Origin: CAVYXK01 sp963772445
Lineage (GTDB): Bacteria > Pseudomonadota > Alphaproteobacteria > Acetobacterales > Acetobacteraceae
Length of the DNA stretch: 64,000 bases
Direction: 5' to 3'
NCBI GenBank assembly: GCA_963772445.1
Contig: CAVYXK010000019.1
Coordinates: 558,001 to 622,000 of the forward strand
Shown here in pieces: positions 19,918-30,155 of this stretch (position 1 is its first letter; every line of letters starts with the position of its first letter). The notes below the pieces were generated by a model. It was given only the letters and a program-made list of their open reading frames with translations, had not been told where the DNA came from and did no database searches. Made by a program: the position numbers and the translations under genes.

Positions 19918-21343
19918 TCAGTCGAGCTCTAGCGACACCCAGCGAAGTCCCGACGGCTCCGCCATCAGCATCGGCACGAACGGATGTTGCTGCTTGCGTG
20001 CGTCGTCCATGGCTCTCTGCACATCATCGGGCGAAGTAACCGCCATGTCGCGTACCTGCACGATCACCGCCCCCGCGTTGATTTTGCTATTTGCCGCCGT
20101 GCTGCCTATCGCCACCCCGGTCACTACAACGCCCTGCTGCTGCGCACCAAGATTGTACTTGGCGCGTAGCTCTGGGGTGATCGCCGCCATTTCCAAGCCA
20201 AAATTGGCCAGCGCCTCCGGAGGAAGTTTCGGCTTCGCGACACCTGGTTCGCCCAGGAAGGTACCATACGACTGGTTCGCCGGCAGCCCGGTCAGAGTGA
20301 CGGGTACCAATTCCTCCTTGCCGCCGCGCACGAGGCCCAGAGGCACGGTTGTTCCCGGTAGCGTCTCGACGATGCCGCGCAGCAGGGCACGGCTATCTTT
20401 CGCGAACTTATTTCCGAACGAGGTGATGATATCGCCGACACGAAGCCCCGCCTGCGCGGCCGGGCTGCCATCCTGCACCTGCAGGACGATGGATCCCCAT
20501 GGCCCCGGAAGCCCACAGGCGTTAGCCAGCTCGGGTGTCAGCGACTGAACCTGCGCACCTAGATAAGCGGGCCTCAACTTGCCGGACCCGATGTCCCGCA
20601 TATGGGCCACGAGGAACTTCGCGTCGTTGATCGGGATGGCGAACCCAATGCCGATATTGCCCGTACTTGTGGTGGTCGTGAATAGCGCCGAGTTCAACCC
20701 CAATCACCTCGCCCTTGGCGTTGACCAGCGGACCGCCGGAGTTGCCTTCATTGATCGCCGCATCGGTCTGGATGTAATCGTCGAACTCGGTGAAGTGCTC
20801 GTCGCGATTGAGAGCGCTGATGATGCCGTTGGTCACCGTGCTGTTGAAGTCGAGCGGATTGCCGATCGCGATCACGAAATTACCCTGGCGCAGTGTGTCG
20901 CTGTCACCGAGCGTGACCGCCGGGAAAGGCCTGGCAGCCCGTATCTTGATCACCGCGATATCGCAGCAAACAGCCTCGGATATCAGGTCCGCGGGAAGCT
21001 GCGTTCCGTCACTCAGGGTAACCTTGAAGTTGATCCCGTTGTGTACGACGTGCTTGTTGGTGATGACATATCCGTCGGTGGACACAATGAATCCGCTGCC
21101 ATACCAGAGGCTTTGATCGGGTTCCGCTGCCTGTGCCATGACAGACTTGTTCGGCGGGACCTGAATGTCCCTGTAGCGGGTTGTCGTGACGTTGACGACG
21201 CTCGGCAGCAGGGTGGCGACCAGGCTGGTCAATTCGGGATCATCCTTGAGGCCAGCGGCCACGGCCGGGGAAGCCGCCGGCAGCCCGGCCGTCAGTGTTA
21301 TGCAGGCCGAAAGCAGGATGACACGCAGAACGGAGGTAGGCAT
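19918..21343 (-). CDS. Periplasmic HtrA/DegP-type serine protease, copy 2 (frameshift near 20700)
   Basis: Paralogue of the protease at 11030 with the same domain order: signal peptide ending near SPAVAA, triad H98 (TNKHVV), D128 (CDIAVI), S202 (GNSGGP), then two PDZ-like domains. The catalytic half and the PDZ half are in different frames because of one extra base in the run at 20698-20701; dropping one restores VIGLNSALFTT. The ATG at 21343 has GGGAG upstream; an earlier in-frame ATG (21376) lacks one. The two copies bracket the sulfatase operon. Confidence 0.87.
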
Positions 21344-21542
21344 GACGTTGTTCTCCCTCTCCCAAGTGAATTTCATCAGTCCACCTCAGGTGATCCGGAG
21401 CGACTTTGTCACCCCGATCAGGTTCCCTAGTAAATCCCCGCCTGGCCGCTGCGGGGTGCACGCTGCCAGAGCCCCCCGGGCAAGAGCCAGCTTCCTGGCC
21501 TGCGAGGTCCATTTGCAGCAAATCCCGACAGCCATCGCAAGC

Positions 21543-22802
21543 TCACCGGTTACCCACCGCCGTCGCAACCGACCGGCGGGTCGCGATGGGCTCCTCCGCC
21601 AGCATGCGCGGCAGCATGCGCTGGGTGAAAAATGGACCGATTATGGACGTGGTCAGCATCAGCACCAGCACCACGTTCACGAGGTGCACATCGATGAGAC
21701 GCTGACCCGCTCCGTTTACGGTATCGAATGCGACTATCGTCGCCGCCAGTGTCGCAGCGACCTGCGGTAGGGTCAGGGACCACATCGTCCAGCGTGTTGC
21801 CTTGGAGTAGGCAAACGCGCGCCCGGCGACCTCCACCGCGATCCACTTGCCGAGAAGCAAGGCGCCGATGACCCCGCAGACCAGCCCGTAGTGATCGACG
21901 ATGCTCTGGGCGAAGGCGGACGGGTTGATCCGGAACCCGGTCCCGATGAAGAAAAGAGGGATCAGCAGCGACTTGCCCAGAAGCTCGAATTTCGACTTCA
22001 CGGGCGCGTCCTTCACAGCTGCGTTCACAGCCAGCCCGGCGAGAAACGCGCCGACAATTCCGGGCAGGTTGATCGCCTGCGCAACGACGCCGGCGATCAC
22101 AAGGATCGCGAACATCACGACGAAGTAAGACGCCTCATCGGATCGGACGAGCGACAGGACGTACACGCCGATGCGGCTCAGGCCGAACAGGATGAACGGG
22201 ATGAAGATTGCGATCTCCAGCAACTGGACGCCCAAGGTGGCGACCGACAAGCCGCTGACAAAGGTCGACAGGCAGACCGCAAATACGACCAGCGAGAGCG
22301 TATCGGAGATGACCGTTGCCCCAACGGTAACCGCGATGGGTTCGAGCCCACTGGCCCCCGCATCAGTTACTATCGATAGGCCGAGCAGTGTGTGGGACGC
22401 AAGCAACGAGCCGAGGACGACTGCCGCGAGCACGCCATACCCCGCCAGAAACCCTACGACCGTCCCCAACACGAGAGGGGTGCACGTCGTCCACAGGCCG
22501 AAGATGAGCACTCTGCGTCTTGCTTGCCGAAAGCGGGTGAGATCAATCTCAAGCCCGGCAAAGAACATAAGGAGCAGCTTGCCCAAGTCGGCGAGGAAAT
22601 CGAAAACCGGTCTGCTTTGCCCGATCACATCGAGGCCATAGGGACCGATCGCGACTCCACAAAGGAGCAGTATCACGACGGCCGGTAGCCGGACCTTCCG
22701 AGCAAGCATAGGAGAGAGAACGATGATCGCCAGGCCGATCGCGAACTTTGCCAGTTCCGGCAGCGCAAGGGCATGTGCCCTCAGGAATGCCAATGCTTGC
22801 AT
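21543..22802 (-). CDS. Monovalent cation/proton antiporter, CPA2 family
   Basis: A 419-residue integral membrane protein with about 12 hydrophobic segments and the Na/H exchanger fold typical of KefB/KefC and NhaS3 relatives. Recognisable parts are LPAVVILLLCGVAIGPYGL, FFAGLEIDLTRFR, and the GATVISDTLSL and NLPGIVGAFLAGL helices. No C-terminal TrkA-N domain is present, so it is a short form. AGGGGGAAC precedes the ATG. The ion specificity cannot be read from the sequence. Confidence 0.85.
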   Translation of the reverse strand: MQALAFLRAHALALPELAKFAIGLAIIVLSPMLARKVRLPAVVILLLCGVAIGPYGLDVIGQSRPVFDFLADLGKLLLMFFAGLEIDLTRFRQARRRVLIFGLWTTCTPLVLGTVVGFLAGYGVLAAVVLGSLLASHTLLGLSIVTDAGASGLEPIAVTVGATVISDTLSLVVFAVCLSTFVSGLSVATLGVQLLEIAIFIPFILFGLSRIGVYVLSLVRSDEASYFVVMFAILVIAGVVAQAINLPGIVGAFLAGLAVNAAVKDAPVKSKFELLGKSLLIPLFFIGTGFRINPSAFAQSIVDHYGLVCGVIGALLLGKWIAVEVAGRAFAYSKATRWTMWSLTLPQVAATLAATIVAFDTVNGAGQRLIDVHLVNVVLVLMLTTSIIGPFFTQRMLPRMLAEEPIATRRSVATAVGNR

Positions 22803-23126
22803 CGTTCCCCCTCATGTCCGCAAGAAGCGGCGCTGTTGGAGTGGCTGGCCGGTTACGTTTGCGGAGCAATCTGCGCCAGCGATTACCCTCGCCACGAACC
22901 TATCGCGGATCGTGTCCACTGGTCCAGGAACGGTGCTTGGCTGGATGCCTATCCCGATGCCGGTGTCATTGGCTCGCGGAGGAGCTGTCGAGGCCCAATA
23001 TTACGATCTTGGTGGTCACGATCTTCGTTGGCCAGGCGAGCATCGTAAAGCCGCTCGCTGATTGAGGTAGAACCTTTTTATCCCTACTGACCCGATGCAA
23101 CTCGGTAGAGAAAGGTTCCGGCCGGC
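22803..23126. other. Divergent intergenic region, no gene seen
   Basis: 324 bases between the antiporter and methyltransferase genes. It should contain both promoters. I found no convincing RNA gene, repeat or terminator in it. Confidence 0.4.
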
Positions 23127-24369
23127 ATGACCGATGACGAGGCTCCCGTAGCGGCAGACGCCACCATCGCCAGGCAGGTGAGTGCCTTTTACGAACGTCA
23201 TCCCTACCCGCCGCCGGTGGACGACCTGCAAGCCTATCGTCAGGCCTGGGATGACCGGCGCCGACGCGCCGAATACCATCTCCTCTGGCCCGCCGAGCCC
23301 TACCGCGAAGACCGGAGCATACTGGTGGCCGGCTGCGGCACCACCCAGGCCGCCCACTACGCGCTGCGCTGGCCCCGCGCCCAGGTCATCGGGATCAACG
23401 TCAGCGCCAACAGCATCGCGTTCACGCAAGGGCTGAAGCGCAAGTACGCGCTCGCCAACCTCGAGGTGCGCCAGCTCGCTGTGGAGCGCGCGGCCGAACT
23501 CGGTCAACGCTTCGAGTACGTCGTTTGCACTGGCGTGCTGCACCATCTGCCCGACCCCGATGCGGGGCTGCGGGTCCTGCACAACGTGCTCGAGCCGACT
23601 GGTGCTCTCCATGTGATGGTTTACGCGCCCTATGGCCGCGCGGGGGTCTACATGCTTCAGGACTACTGTCGGCGCCTGGGTGTCGGTGGGACGGCGCCCG
23701 AGATCCGCGACCTCGCCGCGAGCCTCAGGGCGCTCCCGCCGGACCATCCGCTTGCGCCCCTCCTGCGCAACTCTCCGGACTTCGCGAACAGCGCCGGGCT
23801 GGCCGACGCGTTGCTCCATCCTCGGGACCGATCGGTACTCGGTCCCGCAACTGCTGGACTTCCTCGACCGCGCTGGCCTAGCGTTCGGGCGCTGGGTGCG
23901 CCAAGCGCCTTATCTGCCCTGGTGTGGCGCGCTGGCGTCCACGCCCCACCACTCCAGGCTGGTAGGCCTGACGGCCGAAGCGCAATACGCCGCCATCGAA
24001 CTGTTCCGCGGGACCATGGTCCGCCACAGCGTCGTGGCTTACAGGAAGGACCGACCGGCGCAGGGTGCGCCCGTCGATTTCAACGGCGAGGCGTGGCTAG
24101 GCTACACGCCCATTCGGCTGCCCGATGCGATCGCCGTGCGAGACCGGCTCCCCCCAGGAGCGGTGGCGGTGCTAATCAATCGCAATCACACTTATACCGA
24201 CATCTATCTGCCCATCGACGCGCGACAGGAACGGCTGCTGGCTGCCATCGACGGGGAACGCACCATCGCGGAGATCTGCCGCGAGCGGGGGGATCGGAGC
24301 CTCGCGCGCGCCTTTTTCCAGCAGCTTTGGCGGTGGGACCAGGCCGTGTTCGATACATCGCAAGAATAG
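23127..24369 (+). CDS. SAM-dependent methyltransferase (frameshift near 23835)
   Basis: Class I methyltransferase of about 410 residues when repaired. SAM-binding motif I is ILVAGCGTTQAAHYAL, followed by VIGINVSANSI and a post-II region VVCTGVLHHLPDPDAGL. The C-terminal third (LLDFLDRAGLAFGRWVRQAPYL, ending RRWDQAVF-like) is a separate conserved extension. One extra base in the GG at 23834-23835 puts the C-terminal part out of frame. The start follows FYERHPYPP-type family sequence. The methyl acceptor is unknown. Confidence 0.8.
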
Positions 24370-24596
24370 GCCATGTTAACACTATGTTCAACCCAAAGAC
24401 GGCGGGCATGAGGCGCGGTAAGCTGCAGCCAGGAATGCCCGCTATGGAAACTCGCAGCCGGGACCGATCATACGGTCGCACTGATCGGCCGCGCCGGCGA
24501 TAGGGTCGCGCTGCGCTCGCTGGAGTGACGAAGGACGGAATGCAGACCCGCCGCTGCCAACGCTATGATTTTATGCCTGAATCGGAGGGGAGAGTC

Positions 24597-25085
24597 ATGA
24601 ATCGAGACGATGTTCGACGCGATCTTGGCACACTTGCCTCGGCAGTCCGAGGTATCGCCATCATTGCGGTGCTGGGCTTGGGCGGATGTTCCGCCCTGAA
24701 TGTCCCGACCGCGCAGAGCATTCAGGGCCTGACGCCCTCCGGCACGGTGACATTGACCGAAACGTTTGTCGCAGGATACGGTGGAGGCAACGGTACGCTG
24801 GCCTTCAACGGCCAGAACTATCCCTTCCGGCTCCTCGGTTCCGTCATAGGGCCCGGCGGCGCGGACCGCATCACCGCGTCCGGCGAGGTTTACAAGTTGT
24901 CTGATGTCAACAATTTCGCGGGCCGTTACACGCAGGGAAGCGGGCCGGCGGGATTGTCTCAAAGCGGTCCGGGTCAGCTCTGGCTACAGAACAACGCCGG
25001 TGTCATCATGCACCTCTACAGCACGAGCACCGGCGTCCTGTTGTCAATCGGCAAAGAGGAAATTATCATTCGACTTTCAAGCTGA
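24597..25085 (+). CDS. Lipoprotein, DUF1134-like fold
   Basis: A 162-residue protein with a leader and lipobox LGLGGCSAL at about residues 28-36. The mature part is glycine-rich and strand-rich (ETFVAGYGGGNGTLAFNGQNYPFRLLG, ASGEVYKLSDVNNFAGRYTQ, GVLLSIGKEEIIIRL), recalling the DUF1134/EipA periplasmic family, an assignment made from spacing only. The ATG at 24597 is chosen because GGAGGGGAG lies upstream. A cell-envelope role is inferred. Confidence 0.65.
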   Translation: MNRDDVRRDLGTLASAVRGIAIIAVLGLGGCSALNVPTAQSIQGLTPSGTVTLTETFVAGYGGGNGTLAFNGQNYPFRLLGSVIGPGGADRITASGEVYKLSDVNNFAGRYTQGSGPAGLSQSGPGQLWLQNNAGVIMHLYSTSTGVLLSIGKEEIIIRLSS

Positions 25086-25109
25086 GACGATCCCCGGCTG
25101 CCGGCAGGC

Positions 25110-25418
25110 CTACACGGTCGAATTGAGCAGCTTCGTCCAATAGCTGACCGCGCACCCCACCTCCGCCGGCAGTGCCGGATAGCGCTGCTTCGCCTGGGCT
25201 GCGGCGAGGCGCCCGTCGGAAAGCGGCTCCAGATAGATCCGTGCCACCGCCCATTCGATAGCGCGCGCCGGACGCTGAAATGGCGCCGCCGGGGCCTCCA
25301 TGGCGATAACGCGTCGTTCCAGCGCCTGACACGCACTGCCCGCGTGCTCGTTCACAAGCGGATAGCCGTATCCCACGCCCGCCGCCAGCGCCGCTCCGAA
25401 CAGCAGCTTTCCGATCAT
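25110..25418 (-). CDS. Small secreted or membrane-anchored protein
   Basis: A 102-residue protein with an N-terminal hydrophobic stretch (LLFGAALAAGVGYGYPLV) that could be a signal anchor, then a hydrophilic part with two cysteines (SACQAL, VGCAVSYW). GGGAG lies just before the ATG at 25418. It converges on the lipoprotein gene and is divergent from the hydrolase. No family is recognised. Confidence 0.55.
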   Translation of the reverse strand: MIGKLLFGAALAAGVGYGYPLVNEHAGSACQALERRVIAMEAPAAPFQRPARAIEWAVARIYLEPLSDGRLAAAQAKQRYPALPAEVGCAVSYWTKLLNSTV

Positions 25419-25492
25419 GTTGCAATCTCCCTTGGCGTTGCCAGCGCCGGACCTTTCCGCCATCTACCGATCAATAGCACACCGAGGACGCG

Positions 25493-26323
25493 ATGGCCTT
25501 CCTGACCGAACCCGAGCCGCCACGCGGCACGGTGCTGCCGGTGCTGCCCGGCATCAGCCGCATCGTCGCCGCCAATCCCGGGCCGATGACGTATCACGGC
25601 ACCAACACGTATCTGATCGAGACGGGGGATGGGCTGGTGGTCCTGGATCCCGGGCCGGACCAGCCAGAGCATGTCGAGGCGGTGCTGCGCGCAACCGGCG
25701 GCAAGGTCGATCTGATTCTGGTTTCGCATTTCCATCACGATCACACAGGGGCGGTGCCGGCGTTGAGGGCGGCGACCGGCGCGCCGGCGGTGGCGTTCCG
25801 CGATACCGTGATCGAGGCGTTTCAACCCGACACCGGGCTGAACGATAACGAGGCGATCGCCGGGCTGACGGCGATCCATACACCGGGCCACGCCTCGGAT
25901 CATCTCTGCTTCGCGCTCTCGGCGAGGGACGGCACCGCGGTGCTGTTCAGCGCCGATCACGTGATGTCGTGGAATTCGAGCGTCGTCAGCCCGCCGGACG
26001 GCGACATGCGGGCCTATTTCGCCAGCTTGCGGCGCGCGCTCGAGCGCAGCGACGACGTGTTCCTGCCGGGCCACGGCCCCGCCTTGCCCGAGCCGCGGAA
26101 GCTCACGCGCGCACTGCTGTTCCACCGCATGGAGCGCGAGCGGAGCATTCTGGCGCGGCTGGCGAAGGCGCCCGCTACCACACTGGCACTGCGCGATGCT
26201 CTCTATTCGCAGACGCATCCCCGGCTGCAGCGCGCGGCGGAGCGTAACGTGTTGTCCCATCTGCTGAAGCTGGAAGCCGAAGGCAAGGCGTCCCGGGACG
26301 GTGAGCTGTGGCGCATGGTTTGA
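25493..26323 (+). CDS. Metallo-beta-lactamase-fold hydrolase (LACTB2-like)
   Basis: A 276-residue enzyme with the metal motif SHFHHDHTG (H79, H81, D83, H84), a downstream HTPGHASDHLCF and a third metal site in FSADHVMSW. The C-terminal helical part ending LLKLEAEGKASRDGELWRMV is the winged-helix tail of the LACTB2-like hydrolases. Two zinc ions are expected. GAGGACG precedes the ATG. The natural substrate cannot be told from the sequence. Confidence 0.88.
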   Translation: MAFLTEPEPPRGTVLPVLPGISRIVAANPGPMTYHGTNTYLIETGDGLVVLDPGPDQPEHVEAVLRATGGKVDLILVSHFHHDHTGAVPALRAATGAPAVAFRDTVIEAFQPDTGLNDNEAIAGLTAIHTPGHASDHLCFALSARDGTAVLFSADHVMSWNSSVVSPPDGDMRAYFASLRRALERSDDVFLPGHGPALPEPRKLTRALLFHRMERERSILARLAKAPATTLALRDALYSQTHPRLQRAAERNVLSHLLKLEAEGKASRDGELWRMV

Positions 26324-26430
26324 AGGAGTGCGGTGATGCTTGTGGAACTTTACCGTCTCCGTCTCGGCTTGCCGGGGTGAAAACATCTCGGGCATTAGTC
26401 TGCCCCTCAGCCCCCTCCCCCTGACCCCCT

Positions 26431-26440
26431 CCCGTAAGGG
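26431..26440. repeat. Target-site duplication of IS4-family copy 1 (left)
   Basis: CCCGTAAGGG immediately precedes the element and is repeated at 28032-28041 immediately after it. Joining the flanks recreates the REP-like palindrome CCCCCTCCC-GTAAG-GGGAGGGGG, with the duplication covering its loop. Confidence 0.9.
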
Positions 26441-27826
26441 CTACCGGAGTCCCACAAGTGCGGAACGATTAGCCAGCATCCAGCCCTGCACCATGGCATC
26501 GAGGCGCTTGAGACCGCGGGCCATGGTCTTGGGACCGGGCGGCCGATATCCCTTGGAGGTGTAGCCGGACCAGCCTCCGAGGCGTGCGGCGATCCAGGCG
26601 TAATAAGCCAGCAAGGCAGGATCGAACGGGTTCTTCAACTTGTCGGTCGGCCCTTCGAGGGAGGCGCTGATCGCCCGTAGCGCCGGCAGTTCGGCGGGGT
26701 CGGCAACGTCCTCTATGGACTGCCCCGTACTGCCGTCGCGACCGATCACCAGTTGCATGACCCGCACGGCGGCAATCAGCGCCACCGTCACCAGCTTCGC
26801 CAGGCTGAGCGGCGTCGTGATCTGCGAGGTCTCCACATCGACACCGTCCGTCTTCATCGTACGGAACAGCTGTTCGATGATCCAACGCAGCCGGTACCAG
26901 GCGACAATCTGCAGCGCCTCCGCCGCACCGCCCACCGCATGCGTGGTCAGCAGACACCAGTGTAAGGGTTGCTGCGCCGACGGTGGGGCGATCTCGCGCA
27001 CATCCACCACCCGCAGGGTCAAGGTCGGCGCCAGGCCTGGCTCGGCGCGCAGTGGCCGCTTGATCGTGACCTCGCCGGAGCGCACCGCCACGACGGCGGT
27101 CCGCTCGGCCCGCGCCGGCTTGCCATGCCGGGCCGGCACCTGGATGGTGTGCTGTGTTACTGCTGACCAGGCGGCGCATCGCGCGAACAGTTTCTCATCG
27201 CCCTCGAGCGAGCGGTTCTGCGCGGCCCGCACCAACAGATGCACGTTGTCCGGCCGACGCGCGAACTGGTCATAGATGTCGCCCTCGCGGTCCTCGACCA
27301 CAGTGATCATCGCCGCCTCCGCCAGCACCTCGCCGGCGGTCTCGGCGGCCGCCAGCCAGCGGCGAGACTCCTTCTCGTCGGCCGGGCGTGTCTTATGGTC
27401 CGTCACCGGGCCGTCGGTGCGGTTGATCACCGCGGCACCGACCAGCCCGATCAGCCCGCCCTGCTCGGCATCCACCGCAATCACCGGGTGCAGCAGCACG
27501 CCGATGTCGGTCCCGTTGCCGACCGTGCCAAAGCCGCGCTTGGCGCCGCTGTGGGGAGCGTAATTCAGCTCCGTGGTATCGGTGATCGCCAGGACGTGCC
27601 GCCCGACGGCGCGCCGGGCGGTCTGCCGGGCGGCATGCACCAGCATCTCGTGCATGCTGACCGCCTCGTTGTCGAGGAAACGCTGAAACTGGCGGGCTTG
27701 GCCGCGGCTGTCGGCCAATGCCGAGAGGCACATGGTGCGCTGCTTCTGCATCGCCCCCAGCAGGCTGTCGCCGACCGCGGCCAGGCGGCGATTGCCAAAG
27801 TGACCAAGCTGCGGCCGGTCGTTCAT
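26441..27826 (-). CDS. IS4-family (IS50/Tn5-like) transposase, intact
   Basis: 461 residues. The N-terminal block FGNRRLAAVGDSLLGAM and RFLDNEAVSMHEML is the Tn5-like DNA-binding region. Catalytic residues are D83 (ITDTTEL), D179 (VVEDREGD) and E318 in the YREK signature, with Y311, R314, E318 and K325 at the standard 2-3-6 spacing (YRLRWIIEQLFRTMK). The start at 27826 gives a product aligned to the family N-terminus. All catalytic residues are present, so this copy may be active. Confidence 0.93.
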   Translation of the reverse strand: MNDRPQLGHFGNRRLAAVGDSLLGAMQKQRTMCLSALADSRGQARQFQRFLDNEAVSMHEMLVHAARQTARRAVGRHVLAITDTTELNYAPHSGAKRGFGTVGNGTDIGVLLHPVIAVDAEQGGLIGLVGAAVINRTDGPVTDHKTRPADEKESRRWLAAAETAGEVLAEAAMITVVEDREGDIYDQFARRPDNVHLLVRAAQNRSLEGDEKLFARCAAWSAVTQHTIQVPARHGKPARAERTAVVAVRSGEVTIKRPLRAEPGLAPTLTLRVVDVREIAPPSAQQPLHWCLLTTHAVGGAAEALQIVAWYRLRWIIEQLFRTMKTDGVDVETSQITTPLSLAKLVTVALIAAVRVMQLVIGRDGSTGQSIEDVADPAELPALRAISASLEGPTDKLKNPFDPALLAYYAWIAARLGGWSGYTSKGYRPPGPKTMARGLKRLDAMVQGWMLANRSALVGLR

Positions 27827-28031
27827 GCGAATCGGCTCCGGTGGGTTGTTGGTCGGGAGCGAATCTGATTCGCAGGGGGCTGCAAAGGGGCCTGCCGGAG
27901 GGGCGGCGCCAGCCGGCTGCCGCCGCCCGTTCGGCGGGAGCCTCGAAAGATCGCTGATGCAGACTCGACCCGCCTCAAATCCGCTGCTCAGCACTCAGGA
28001 AAGTCGATTCGGGGTTGTGGGACAACGGTAG
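26441..28031 (-). mobile_element. IS4-family insertion sequence, copy 1 (intact)
   Basis: 1591 bp bounded by imperfect inverted repeats: the transposase-downstream end begins CTACCGGAGTCCCACAA and the other reads CTACCGTTGTCCCACAA on the opposite strand. A 10-bp duplication flanks it. The transposase stop codon TAG is the last three bases of the element. It separates the MBL hydrolase gene from the glycosidase-like gene. About 200 non-coding bases lie between the far end and the transposase start. Confidence 0.93.
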
Positions 28032-28041
28032 CCCGTAAGGG
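28032..28041. repeat. Target-site duplication of IS4-family copy 1 (right)
   Basis: CCCGTAAGGG, identical to bases 26431-26440. Confidence 0.9.
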
Positions 28042-28078
28042 GAGGGGGAAGTAGGTCCCGCAGGAAGGTAAGGTTGAT

Positions 28079-30115
28079 ATGTCCGAGTGGTGGCAGCGGC
28101 CGTATCGGATGGTGCAGACCAATCTGCGGATGACCGACGCGCTGATGGAACCGCGCGCGGTCGCGCGGCAAGCGCGCGAGTTCGGTGCTACGGTGCTGTT
28201 GTTCAATATCGGCGGCATCTTTGCATTTTACCCCACGGCGCTGCCGCTGCATGCCCGCAACCCGATGCTGAAAGGCGACTTGCTCGGCGAAATGCTGGAA
28301 GCCGCGCACGCGGAAGGGCTCAAGCTGGTCGGGCGGTTTGACTTGTCGAAATCGACTCGCGCTGCCTACGAGGCGCATCCCGAATGGTTCGTGCACAATC
28401 GGCGCGGTGAACCGTTGGAATATAACGGCACGTATCAGGCTTGCGTGAACGGCGGCTGGTACCAAGGCTACGCACACGAGATCATCCGTGAGGTGCTGGG
28501 CCGGTACGCCGTCGATGGCGTGTTCTTCAACATGTTCGGCTATCGCAGCACCGATTACAGCGGCACCTATCACGGCATCTGCGTCTGCCGGAACTGCCAG
28601 GAACGATTCCGCTCCATGTACGGGCGCGAATTGCCGGCGCGCGAGGATTTCGCCGATCCCGCCTATGCCGACTACCTGGAATTCATGGACCGGACGTTGC
28701 TTGCCTTGGCGGACGCCATCTACCGCACCGTCAAGGCGACACGGCCGAGCGTCGTCGTCACCGGACAGCGCACCACCTGCGACATGATCCGCATGGAGGT
28801 GCAGCGGGCGGTTAGCCGACCGGCTCCGGAATGGCCGTGCCAGGCCGGGGAGCAAGCGCGCTGGGCCGCAGCCTTCGGCCGGGGCAAGAGCTTCGCCAGC
28901 ACCTCGGCCAATTTTATCGATTTCGCCTGGCGATTCGTTGCCGAGACCGGGGCATGCCACGTGTTGCGCTTCGCCCAGCAGCTCGCGAACGGCGCCTCGC
29001 TCGACTATTATCTTCTTGGCACGTTCGACCAGGAAGACACGAAGCCGTTCCCGGCGGTGCGCGCGCTCTATGCCTGGCACGCGGCGAACGAGGCGCACTA
29101 CGCCGGGCTGCAAAACGCGGCGCGCATCGGGCTCTATCACTCCCGAAAGACGGCGACGTATCGGGGTGCCACGGCAACGTCGGCCGAGCAGACAGCGTGC
29201 TTCCGGGGCGCCTATCGCGCGCTGCTGGAGGGGCGGCTGCCATTCGACTTCGTCTCCGACGAGCGCATGGCGGACGCGGACGCCGCGCAGCACTTGGCTC
29301 GCTACGAGGTGCTGGTTCTTCCCAACGTCGCCTGTCTCAATGACGCAGAGGCGAAGGTGTTGGACGATTGGGTTGCCACCGGAGGCTGTTTGCTGGCGAC
29401 CGGGGAGACCGGGCTGTACGACGGGCGCGGCACGCCGCGTTCCAGTTTTGCGCTCGGCAGTCTGCCGGTCTCGCGGCTCGTGCTGGCGCGCGACGGGCTG
29501 CGCACCTATTTTCGGATTGGCGCCGACGAGGTCGATTTCCCGGACACGCGCCTCCTGATGCTGGACGGCCGCTATTTCCACGCGGCTGTAAAGCCGGATG
29601 CCAAAACGCTGCTGCGGCTGCTGCCGCCGCAACGCTTTGGCCCGCCGGAGCTCTGTTATCCTGAGCTCGAGTCCGAGCATCCCGGCGCGATCCTTGGTGC
29701 GCATGGGAGGGGGCACGCGATCTATGTGCCGTGGCTGCCGGAGTGGCATTACCACCGCGACAGCCTGCCTGATCATCGAAGCTTTCTGGTGCAGCTCGCG
29801 ATGCGTTTCGCGCCACCGCCGCCAGTGCAACTGATCGGGGCGGGTCCGGTCGAGCTTACCATGCATCGCCAGCCCGAGACGGGCCGGCTGCTTGTGCACA
29901 TCGTCAACTACTCCGGCCAGCGCAACAACCTATACGAGGAACCTGTGCCGCTGCACGGACTGCGGCTTGGCGTCCGCGGTGCGAGTGGGCCCGCACGGGC
30001 GCTGATCGCCGGCCGGGAGATCCCCTGTGGGCCACCCGATGCGGCGGGCGTCCTGTGGCTGGACTTGCCCGAGGTGGCGGCGTTCGAGGCGATCTCTGTC
30101 GCCGGAACACATTGA
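28079..30115 (+). CDS. Glycoside-hydrolase-like enzyme (GHL6/GH42-like)
   Basis: A 678-residue protein without a signal peptide. The N-terminal half resembles a (beta/alpha)8 barrel of the hypothetical glycoside hydrolases: LKLVGRFDLSKSTRAAYEAHPEWFVHNRRGEPL, VDGVFFNMFGYRSTDY and the CVCRNCQERFRSMYG cysteine pair. The middle (residues about 350-560) resembles the beta-galactosidase trimerisation (class I glutamine amidotransferase-like) domain with YEVLVLPNVACLNDAEA and GGCLLATGETG. Catalytic acids cannot be assigned securely. The upstream region is now IS DNA, so its native promoter may be displaced. Confidence 0.7.
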   Translation: MSEWWQRPYRMVQTNLRMTDALMEPRAVARQAREFGATVLLFNIGGIFAFYPTALPLHARNPMLKGDLLGEMLEAAHAEGLKLVGRFDLSKSTRAAYEAHPEWFVHNRRGEPLEYNGTYQACVNGGWYQGYAHEIIREVLGRYAVDGVFFNMFGYRSTDYSGTYHGICVCRNCQERFRSMYGRELPAREDFADPAYADYLEFMDRTLLALADAIYRTVKATRPSVVVTGQRTTCDMIRMEVQRAVSRPAPEWPCQAGEQARWAAAFGRGKSFASTSANFIDFAWRFVAETGACHVLRFAQQLANGASLDYYLLGTFDQEDTKPFPAVRALYAWHAANEAHYAGLQNAARIGLYHSRKTATYRGATATSAEQTACFRGAYRALLEGRLPFDFVSDERMADADAAQHLARYEVLVLPNVACLNDAEAKVLDDWVATGGCLLATGETGLYDGRGTPRSSFALGSLPVSRLVLARDGLRTYFRIGADEVDFPDTRLLMLDGRYFHAAVKPDAKTLLRLLPPQRFGPPELCYPELESEHPGAILGAHGRGHAIYVPWLPEWHYHRDSLPDHRSFLVQLAMRFAPPPPVQLIGAGPVELTMHRQPETGRLLVHIVNYSGQRNNLYEEPVPLHGLRLGVRGASGPARALIAGREIPCGPPDAAGVLWLDLPEVAAFEAISVAGTH

Positions 30116-30155
30116 GCGAAGCGGGCCAGACAGTGGTGTCGACACCGAGGCGGGT

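Noticed and set aside
27995..29899. A 634-codon frame antisense to the glycosidase-like gene
   Set aside because: It mirrors the plus-strand gene, has no family features and the plus-strand product makes sense.
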